A stretch of 33,392 nucleotides of DNA from IMG/VR virus record IMGVR_UViG_3300013094_000158, positions 1 through 33,392 of that record. One strand, 5' to 3'. The stretch comes from a virus. Shown here piece by piece: positions 9,301 through 21,300 of the stretch. The notes under the pieces were generated by a model that was given only the letters and a program-made list of their open reading frames with translations, was not told the origin of the DNA and did no database searches. Within the stretch, counting starts at the first letter, position 1, and every line of letters begins with the position of its first letter. The position numbers and the translations under genes are program-made.

Positions 9301-12300
9301 TGAGCCGGTGCTGTAGGATTAGTTACTGGTGCATTTGGATAAAATGCACTGCTTATAATTGTTGTAATTGTTGATATATTATTACTAATAGCAGTTCCTG
9401 CTATTTGACCGTTAGCCAGGCCGCTATTTGTATATTGGAAAAAGTGTGTTTGTAATCTTGTAAATTGAGTATTGGTAATAATATGCTGAGCCATAGAATT
9501 CAAATATCCAAAAACACCTGACCAATAGGCAGGGGGTTGAATGAATGGAATACTATTATTGTAAATCCAATACTGATTTGCTGAATAGATAGATTCTCTA
9601 TTGCCGCCGTAGGTTAAATCGTAACATAGACTCAACACGATATATTGAATTTTTGTTTGGAAATCTGTTTGATCATATACTACACTTGGATAATTGTTAG
9701 TAATATATTGTATTAATTCTGCTTGAATAAACGGAATATTATCATTCAACAAAGTAGCCGCACTATAAAGTCCGTAATTAGGAGAAATAAAAGTATAATT
9801 CCCGTATTCTGCTTGTAGTCCAATACTTTGATTAATTTGTGCCGCAACTAGGCCATTATGTAGTACTACTGCTACGACTGTTGCAAATCCTGTTAGCCCA
9901 AGACCACTCACTGACCACCCTGCTTGCACTGGCGTAGCACTAATAGATGCTACTGGAATGTATACATAGGTTCCTATCGGTGATCCGTTTATATTTGGTA
10001 CATTATAAACTATAGATGTAGGAGTACCATACGGCAATGTAAATATTGGTTGAGGAACAATTCCACCGCCAACAATAGTTGTTACTATTGCTGTGTTTGT
10101 ATCAATTGCCAAGACTGCTTCTGCATTAGTACCCACTCCTTGTAGATTAGATACTGTTTCAAGTAAATTATTAATTGAATAATTTGTTTCACTAGATTTA
10201 TATCCGTAAGAAGTAATGTGGTTTGATATTGCAAGTCCTACCAAAATACTTTGATAGTTTGAATTATACGCGGCATCATAAGCTGCCGATTCTACTAGTT
10301 GAGCAAAGAAAGGTTTTATATTATAATTAGGATCATCTAATCTAACAGGATTTAATTTTCCAAGAATACTAATTATAGAACCCAGCGCTATTCCGCTATT
10401 TGTTAAATTTGTTAACGTAATTTTTCCATTGTTACTAATAACTACATCAGTTGGTTGAATTAGTGTACGAACAAAATTTAAGTAAGTGCTATCTGGTATT
10501 TCAAAATAAAGTATAGAACTTAGTTGTACTTGATTTGCAGATAAGCCCAACGTAGAATTTGGACCTACTGCTGTAACTGTAGTATTCAATGCAAACAATG
10601 ATAACGATGTATCTGTAGTTGTTATAACATCACCTACTCTTATTCCAGTCACGCTATTAACATACAAAATGTTGCTAGCAACCACGTTAGTTGTAAAAAT
10701 AATGATTCCGCTAGGAAGACTATCGGGCGGAACACTTAATTGTACCTGAGTTGATGATAGTATTGCTGTTACGGTTTGCCCCGATACAAATCCTTCTCCA
10801 GTTGCAGTCATACCCACCGTTATATTTGCAGTGCTTACTAGAGTAATAGTGTTTACATAAGATCCTGCAACAGACGCAACAGATGCAAATGTAGCACGAA
10901 CACCGCTAGAGTAAGTTGTATGAGTCAATGTAACATATGGTGCAATATCTTGAGTATTATAAACATATTCTTTAGTAACACCATCTGATACATATGAATC
11001 TACATTAACCTGTGTTCTATAAATGTTTAGTTGTATACCATTATCTGGAGTGTACGGTAATGTAAATGTATTAGTGTTAGCATTTACAACAACACTATAA
11101 TCTTTATATGTGCTGTCATAACTATCCCACTTATCTGAATAAAATGGTACACTATCCCAACCCTGAGAAATTTCAAATCCTAATCCGTTAACAATAACAC
11201 CGCCATAATCTATACCAGTCATTAACTGTGCAAGATCTTTTCCTGGTTCACCTGCACTTGGTGTATAATAATACTGTATTCTATCTGTAGCACTTAACAA
11301 AGATTCTGCAATATTATATGTAACAACTATTGATACTCCTTTTTTAGGAGCAGTTGTAAATGTTATTGTTCCAGAATATGTGGTATACCCCTTAACAGTA
11401 CTTGAAACAATAGCAAGTGTATAAGTATCTCTTAATGCAAGAATACCATTAAGTGTAACAGAACTTTTACCTATAGTGTTATCTGGTCCCCATTGTAAAA
11501 CAAATTGTAATCTACTACCAGTTCCAGTAAATGTTTCAGTTTTTTCTAATTGTGTAATAACGTATGTTTGATCTACTCTGTCAAATTTAATTCCAACATA
11601 ATTAGATCTAACAAGGCTTTTTCCAATAATTGCTACCGCAGTTGCTGGTGTTCCAGTAGGCAGTATTCCACCTTTAATTGTAATCGTTGGTGCCGATAAG
11701 TAACCAGTTCCCGGAGTTAATAGCACTATTCTATTGACTTTTTCATTACTAATAAATGCTCTAGCTGTTGCTCCGGATCCGCTGTTGCTTGTAAAAATAA
11801 CCTGAGGTTCAGTTACATACCCGCTGCCGCCGCTAGTTAATTTTAATTCTGTAATTGTAAATCCTGCATTATCAAGCCAGAACTTCCAAGGATATGTTTC
11901 TATAGCAGGATCTTGGGCGATGATTTTATCATTTTGAGAATAAACTTGTATCAAAGTTCTCTTATTATTTTCGTAAATAGAAGGTAAATCAAAATCTGTT
12001 ATAGGCAATTGGGCAGGATCAATGCTGTCATAATTGCTAATGTATTCCCTGACAGTAGTTTTATAAGGTTTAACTTCGTTGACATAATCTTCAAAATTAG
12101 CAAGATTATCTGGTTTGTAAGTCACAGGCTGATCTAGACCGCCGACATTGTGTTGGGCTCTTACAAAACTAGTCTTAAATATCCAATCAACATAAAGTTG
12201 TTCGCTATGAATATAATGTACACTACCAAAGAATAAATCTAAATAAGAACCGTTTAGTTCTCCTTTGAAAATATCATTTTTTAGACTAGACAGTATAATT

Positions 12301-15300
12301 CTCAATTCAGTTGATGCATATAGGTCAAAAGATTGAGAGTCATATATGTTATTATCAAAACCTAATTGAGTATTCGATAAATTGTAAAGAGAAGCATCCA
12401 GCTGAATGGTGCCATTTTGTAAGCCAACTACATGATAACTCTGTGTCCAATCTATGCTTGTAGAATCCGCATACTTATATAATAGTTCCCAACCGCCTGT
12501 GTTAGTGGTTCTAACTTTAACTGTTTGTCCTATAATAGGAGAAATTGAATTTAAGTCCGCCAGTGTGGCAACTGAAAAATCAGCGGCTGTAAATTGACTG
12601 TAACCAGTTGCATACCAGTCTGCATAACTCCAATAATTTCTAACATCATATGCTTGAGTTAAGACTAATGACCAATATCCAACTGTAGTCTTTCCTACTG
12701 ATGTTACTGGAGGTATCCATGCATATATACTCCAATTTCCATTAGCGTTAACATCGCTTCTAATTAATGCACTGTAATTTCTAATGGTTAATGTAGTTGT
12801 ACTATCATAACCTTGTCCTGATGATATTACTTTAGCTCCGGTAATCTGACCTTTTGTATTAATAATTGCATTTACTACAGCCCCAGTACCGGTACCATTA
12901 ACTGTAATATAAGGAGCAACAAGATATCCTTTTCCTGATAAAGGATTACCAGTACTATCAGTATTAATAGTTATTCCAGTAATCCTGCCATCCGAAATTG
13001 TTGGGTTAATACTTGGTGTTGTATAATTACCTACACTAGCATAAATTAATTCTGCATAATTATCAAAAGCAATATCATACAACCCCGTAGTAATTGCAGG
13101 TGCTGGATCATAACTTTCTAAATTTTTAAGATCTGAATTTTCTACTATCTGATTTGCTAACAATATCTGATTAGCTTGTTCTACAAATTCTTTTAATGCT
13201 TCAAAACGATTAACAAACATACCCTGGCGAGGTCGATTTTCAATACCATAACGTAACTTAGGAGGCAATGCCGGATCGGGCACTGGTCGACCTACTGAAT
13301 CATTTCCACATAAACTGTCAATCCATTTTTGTTCAATTACATCAGGAATATATGTTGTAGGGTCTTCGCTAACTAATTTCCAATGACTATGTACATTCTG
13401 ATTTGTTTTAGAACCTAACCAGTACTCAACACTTAATACAACTTCGTCATGCTTTAAGTATTGTTTTGCATTAACTAGACTAAAACTACTTGGGCCAGTT
13501 AATGCAAGATATGTATAACCCTGCCCTCTTGGATTAGCAATTAAAGTAGAAACATCGCTAGCTGCCAAGTTTCTTCCGGCAACATTAGGAATGAATTTTT
13601 TGTTTTTAACCCAGAAATAATAGGTATTCTTAAATGTTTGAGTTACAGTATTATAAGTTTGTTTTACACTATAACAACTATTGCCATATAAACTAGTTCC
13701 ACTTATTCCGGCCGTAATACCAGCTGGTGTGTCTGCTAGAGAATCCCATACTGCTGGCAATTGGTTATAACTTACCCATTCGTAAATATCAATACTTGCA
13801 CCGGTTGCTAGCGAATTCCAATTTGTATTTTTATAAACAGGGTTATCTTCATATGCATTTAAGAATTTTGCGGTTCTTAAATCCCACCATAATAAGCCTA
13901 CTTGATCATCTTTCCATGCAGTGCCAGTATTGACATTAACTGTAGTATCTCCTACACTATAAGTAGCTGGATCATAAAATGCTTTGAATTTAATTTCTTC
14001 TTCTGCTGGCCCAGCAATTTTGCCCTGTGCAGGATCAATAATATCTAAGTATGTTACTAATGTTCCTAAAGTTCTATTATACAAGAACGCTTTTTTAATT
14101 TTCTTAACGTCTGGTTTATCAATTTCGCTGTGTATGATAGTCCAAGTCTTTGTGCCTGGCATCTTACTATAATCATATACTCGACCAGAAGTTAATCCAT
14201 GATCTATACCAAATGGTGCACCAATTAATACGTGATTGCCCCCTACTGCAAATCCAGTACCATATCCGTCAGCTACTCCACCTTCATTAGTAATTATTGC
14301 GGCAATACCTGTACCTGAACCGTCACCTGTTGCAGTAAATGTAACACCAATAGCATTAACACTAGCACCAACTTTTGTAAAATCTGTAGTGCCTAAACTT
14401 AATATTGAATATGTATTACCAACAACAAATTCTCCTGCTGGGGTAACTGGATTAGACCTGGTTAAACTTTCACTAAACACCCAACTAGTATCATAACGAT
14501 CATAGATATCAATGCGACCACTATTAATTTGTCGTACAGTAAATGGTGTAGAATTTTTATCAAATGTTGTAGAATTTTTATCAAATGTTGTAGTTATAAA
14601 CGTATCGCCATACTGACTATAAATTACTAATGTTTCAAAGTTATTCATGAAAGAAATTTTACGGCCAAAATGTCCGTTAGTTTCTGGTTGATGAGGAACT
14701 AATGTCTGTTGTATAAAATATAATCCAGAATCAGTATGATAATTATATACTGCTACAGAACCTTGTTGTTTAATTTGTGTTGAACTTGTAGTATCATCTG
14801 AAATAGCAATATAATTGCCATCATCTGATATTGCCAATTGTATATCATAATCAACACCTTGTAATATTTGTACTAGTCCAAAACCAGTTAAACTATTTCC
14901 AGAAATAGTACCTGCCTGTGTTTGCGGGCCAGTAGCGTGGCTAGCATAACTAACACTATTCAATGTAACAGCAGTTACAACAAATGCGCCGTTAAATGAC
15001 GATGGTACAACACCAGAGACTGTAATTGTATCGCCTAATGCATAGGGCAATAGTGTTTGTTTAGCAAACGTCAATGTTGCCGTTGTGCCGGTTCCAGTAG
15101 CACCTGTAGTCGTCAATACAACTGTTGGTGTAGCTTTGAATATTGCCACTAAAGCAGTTGTAACACTACTTGCGGCACTAATTGCTAATGTAGAATTATC
15201 ATTACTTATGGCTAGACTATAACCAAAATTCATTCCGGTTATATTACCAGTATACACCTCGGCTTGATCATAGCCCCAACCAACAACTGCAAATTCAATT

Positions 15301-18300
15301 ACTCCGTTTGGAGTGCTATCTGGGCTGCCACTTAAAATTAATGTTGTAAAATTAACTACACTAGTAACTGTCTGTCCGCTTGTGAATCCAGTACCTAGCA
15401 CATACATGCCTGGAAGTATGCCGATTGTACTAGTTACTCGCAATGTTGCTTCTGCACTTCCTACAGGATTATATGCAGACTGAGCTTGTACTACTGAAGA
15501 ATATTTTAATTTATATACTCTACCAGATGAATTATTATATCCCGGAGCTGATATATAAATTACATCATTACCAAATGCAAAATTTGATCCAAAATTTTCA
15601 TTAGCAACAGGATAAGGACTTACAATAGTATCTACTAAAGCGTAGATATTATTTGAATCTTTCTTATATAGACTTATTACACCTTGTCGTGCATATCCAG
15701 TTTGAGCATACTGGAATGACCATTGGCCGCTGCCGCTATCAGGTGTAGAAGGAGCCTGCTGAGTAGCAGACATGATTCCACTTGCAGTCGTTAACGGCAC
15801 TGCCAAGTTACTTCCTTGTATAGCTGTTATTGTAAATTGTGTACTACTAATAATTGTTTGTACATAATAAATGACTCCAGCTACTGCTCCTCCAAATGTA
15901 TTTCCAGAAAAAATAATTTCATAACCAACGCCTAATACGCTAGTATCTGCTGTGGTCAAATAATATGTAGAGGCTGCGGTATTAGTTACTGTAATTGTTA
16001 CTTGCCCATAAATTTTAATAATAGATTGATAAACATTACTCTTATAGATAACCAAGCATCCCGAAGGATAAATTACAGTTGGATCCCAGGTTCCATAACT
16101 ATCGACTGGAATATAATATATTGTTTCCCAGTAGCCGTATACATCATATAATGGCTCATTATTTGCTGGTACAACTTTAAGTGCTCGATAAAAGTTAGTA
16201 AATCCAGTATCTAAATCTACTTCACTTACAATGAGTCCTGGGCCATATACTAAAACTTGATTCCAATTACCAATATAATTTGTAATTGCATAACCTGCCA
16301 ATGGACTGCCAGTTATCATGTACGATGCATCGGGTGCGATTGCAACTGCTGTAGCAACAACATTTCCTTGATTTGGATTAGTTGTTATTATATAAGTAGC
16401 AGTTGTTATAGATGCATTTGCTGGCTGGCTAATTGTGACACTAACTCCTTGAATTACTGAAATTATAATTGAATTTGGAGAAATGCCTTGACCTTCTATA
16501 ACTCCGTTTAACATTCCAGAGGCTGCCGCAGACATTGTAACTACAGTACTATTGATTATAGTGCTTGCAATAACATTATAAACTGTATTGGTAGAAATAA
16601 AAGGAGGTTCAATGATTTGTCGTTGTACCCATGGCAAGGCCGGACTAGATTTATCATAAGTGGTGATTTGCCCATAACCTGTGCCTATGGCAGCCATGTT
16701 ACCTTCTCTGTTGATTGCAATAACAGCACCAAACTCTAACTCATTTTGTGGAGCAGAATTATTCAAATAAGAAATTTCATATACTGGGTTGTATTGCCAA
16801 GTAGCCCATTTGCCGTTACCCTGATCATCGGTCCAAATTAGTTCTCCTGGATTTAGACGAACTGTGAGAATAGAATCTAATGAGTTAATACTAGATGTTC
16901 GTTGACTTACCAGTGCATACACTACCAATTGGTTTGATTGTGTAAATGGTTGAGGAAACCCAGAAATAGTAGCAGAAATTGTAAACGAATTTAAGTTTAC
17001 ACTGGTAATTTGATAAAATCCTTGCAACAACGCTACTTGAGAAAGCCCGACCCAATCACCTACTTGGAATGAGGTTAAATTTTCAGTAGTTAATGTTAGT
17101 GTAAAGTTATTATTGTTATAAGAAACGTTATTAATTATAATTTGTAAGTCGGTGAATCTGTAGACATTCCAACTTGGACCATCAAATGCCACCCATACAT
17201 AGGCACCTTCATTAAATGTAGTGATATCATAAGAAGATATTTCTGACAAGTATCCTAAACTTAAGAATACATCTGTGGCATTAACATATCCTGCTTCTCT
17301 TAAGAAAGAATTATACACTGGTAGTAGAGGCCAGGGTTGACTATTATAACCTAAAGGTTTTAGATAAACATCATTATATGTTTGTTCAATAATAAATGTT
17401 TCACTAAGACTTGTGTCTTTTAATTGTCTTAGTTCAAATCCCTGAGGATTAGATCTAAAATTTGCTTCGTTGAGTATAAACTCTATATTTTCAAACGCTT
17501 TAGCGGCACCGTATTGTCCCAATCGTAATGCCCATTCTTCATAAAATACCAAACTCTCTAAGTTATCAGAACTTAGTACATTAAACAATTTATTAAGACT
17601 ATTTTGTGTACCTTTTTCACGAATCATTCCTTGATAAAACTTAAATTCTGTAACATCGTCTTGTAAGATGTTATCTAGGTATTGACGTTTTTGATAACCA
17701 ATTAAATGCTGTGCAACTTTTTGTTGATTATTATCAAAATTATCACTGTCTAAGCTATAAAAATCTTCAAACTGACTTGCCTTGTAAGACCAATTAGGTA
17801 ATAGTTTTGCTGTAGGTTTTGTTGCCAGTTGAGTCCACTGTGTAGCATCAAAGGTTTCTGTACCAATCAATGCCGACAATGCGCTATAATAAAATCCTTG
17901 ATAATTAACAATATCGCCTAATGCATAATCTGTCCATGCTTTCCAATTTTGTATAATTGCTTGGTCAAAAATAAATCCTGGAATGTCTAATCCGCCATAC
18001 CAATCGATACTAACATGTCCAGAAACTTTAAGTCTTTCTTGTCTATAACCACTTTCTGGGTTATAAATTACATCATTAAAAATTGTTGTATTACTTAAAG
18101 TAATAACTTGTTCATGTTGGATTAGATAAAAACTTGCACCATATATTCCATCAGTTGTTCGAGGACTATAAGATACTATATTTCCACTTCTGTAGCTATC
18201 TAAAAATTTTGAAGCCAGTGGAGTTCCATCAACCTTGAAAATTTCATAGTGATAGAATGGATTTGTTATATCATCGACTACAGCTAAATTAGTTGTAAAA

Positions 18301-21300
18301 GTTAATTTACTTGCAGATGGACTTAGACTTATAACACTATTACCTACATTGCTTATTCCAGGCAACATTTGATATTTTGCCTTATCAAAAGAATCAGTAG
18401 CTGAAAGATTATATAAAGCACTGTAATAATCTCCGTTATATCTTACAATAGTACCATAAGTTACCGGAGCATTTGGCATCCAATCTTTCCATTGACTAGA
18501 ATCAGGAGTCCAGTTTTGAGTAGTCCAGAATAAAAATTCTTTAGCACTAGTTTCCCAATTTGTAACTAGGCCTAAGTTAACGTTAAAGCTGTCAAAAGTA
18601 AATCCTTCGTCTTGAAGATATCTGCCGTACCCTAGTAAGAAATCTACAACTTCTTGTTTAGTTTGAAATTCAGTACCGTAAGGAACAACAATAGGTTTAG
18701 TTCTGTCCCAACCAGTTCTAATAACAGCACTAGCTCCACCTACTACCGGTAAATGACCTAAGGGAGTAAAAATATTTGAATCAAACGCAGTACCTGCAAC
18801 AGTGGTAGATAATGTTCTGTAGTAAGAATTTACATATTTTACAATAGTACCAGTTACGTATGTTTCTCCTGGCGTCCAAGTTACATAAGGTGCGCTAATA
18901 CCACCAATGACTGTTGTAGGACCAGATTTAACATAAGGATAATAGGTAAAATATGGTTGAGTTTGACTGTAGCCTTTTACTTCATACCCGTCGGGCATCT
19001 TTGTAATAATAACACCACTATAAACTATTTTCCTAATTGGGCTTGAACTATTTAGAAATACATTAAAATTTTCTGCAGGAACAAATACGTTACCAGTACT
19101 TGCAGGAGTTTTAGAATCTAATAATAAATTCATCTGCTCTTTACTAGTAAATGCGCCAATTCTATAAGATATCTGTGCTGTCATTGTAGCAAGATCAGTT
19201 ATATATTGCTTGTAAGATTGTACATTATTACTAAAAATAAAATTTAAGATTTGATCTACAATATAGTTTACAATACCTGCGGTTTGTACTCTAGTAGTAC
19301 TAGAATAAATGCTTGGTAATAAAATATCTGCTGGAGATATTCTTAAATTAGTTTTTGTATAAACTAATTGTCCTGCTAAATTTCTTGCTATTCTAGATCT
19401 GTCTAACAAAATGTTTATAGTTTTAGCAGGTGTTAATAATATACTAGCAATAACAACTGCAAATGGGTAATGACTGCTACGACGCCATGCTGTTTCAACT
19501 GGACTTTGATCTCCGAATACAAATCCGTTTCCTGTATTTTGTGTTATAGTGCCGTTAGCAAGGCCAGACGCTATAGGATTTATTAATAATCCATTGCTAT
19601 CCACTGGGATATGCTTCATTAAAAAGGGTTTAGCATACTTAGACAATTTAATTGTAGGCATTCCTGGCTCTCTGACCATGCCATCATTAATATCTTGCCA
19701 CATTGGTAGATTGTCACCGGTATAAGGTGCTGGTCCGTATAACTCTACCCACCAACTTGGTTGTTGACTAAATCCTAACATTTCCCAAGGACATAAATTT
19801 GGACGATCGGTGTCTAATAAATATTGGAATATGCCTCTCCAATATCCTGGAAGTTGTCTGCCGTCGGGTGCATAGTTATCCGAATAATTATAACTAAACG
19901 GATTGTTTATATCATAACTAAGAGGTTTTGTAAAATCTCTTCCTGATAGTTTAGTCCACTTGTAAAAATTAGGAGCTAATACTTGATTAAATTCTGCAAG
20001 ACTGTAATCATTAGATCTGTTATAACTAGGAATAATGTCAGCTACATCAAAAATTGTAGGATCGTACTGAACTTTAATATTATTAAAAATACGTTTTTCT
20101 AATTCTAATAACAGCTGATCTCGGTAATCTCCATAGGCAAGTATTTTACTACCATCGTGACCTTGAATCATAGTTTGCGGAGTAGCATAGGTATTGTCTA
20201 CATAAATTTGTGGAACATAGGCTGGCCACATTCCATATTTTGTAGGTGTAGCTGGAACAAAACTACCATCAGTGCTGTCATATTCTACTGTTGTGATAGT
20301 GTCTCCATTATTCATTACTACGCTATTGGTAATAGTAAAATATCCTTGATTGTCAAATGTATAATCTCTACCATGTACTAATTGACTGTTATTCAAGTAA
20401 ATACCAACAGCTTTATTGGATAAAGTAGTTAATGTGAATACTGAACTTAATGGATATTGTTTTATTCTATAATCAACTACTGAAAGATTTGTTTTAACAG
20501 ATGCTCCGTACGGAATCATATCACTAAAATAATAAGGAGCAGTATTAGGACGATCCTTGTTTATTTTTTGCATTATTAAATCTACAAGTGTAACTGGATC
20601 TCCGTCAACGCCCAAACTAGTAGCTGTCTTAACAAAATTTCTTTTGAAATTATTATAGTCATCTCGACTTTGTTCAATTGAACGTATAATATTATTTGTT
20701 TCTGAAGTAATATGATATATTGTAGTGCTTAACGGACCACTGTGCTGTACAAATTTTGTTCCGTATTGTGTAACATTGCCTAAATCTCTTAAATTTCCAT
20801 CCCCTGGAAATGATCCAACAAATGTTGTTCCAAGATTATCAACAATTGAATTTACATGATCTGCAACTTCACCTAATGTAAAATCTCCCATGATGTTATT
20901 CAAAGGATTATTTTGCAGATTAATTGGAATTTCGTAGTAGCCTTTACTATTAATTATTTGTGAGGCAAATGCACGGATTGTTAAAACATCACTTTTAGAT
21001 ATCGGATTAACCAATGTAATAAATTTGTAGTTAGGTCCTGAATTTAATTGCCACAATGTTGGGCTTAATCTAATTCCGTTTACATAAATTTTAACCACAA
21101 GATCTGATAAGTTTGTGATATCGTCAAAAATATCTAAATTAAATTTTGTTGTTAGCCCAGAATTTTTGTAAATTCTAACGGCAGCTTGCGTATTAGGTGC
21201 AGAACATGTTTGCCAGCCATTTTTATAAGTTAACCCACCAGCATAAGTTTGTTTTACTAGATATCCTACATTAATATTTTTTGTAATTAGTGATGTAGAT

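Noticed and set aside
19816-19823. AATAAATA on the plus strand inside the giant gene
   Set aside because: It is antisense, no plus-strand gene follows, and there is no GCAC 12 bp upstream, so it looks like a chance match in AT-rich DNA.
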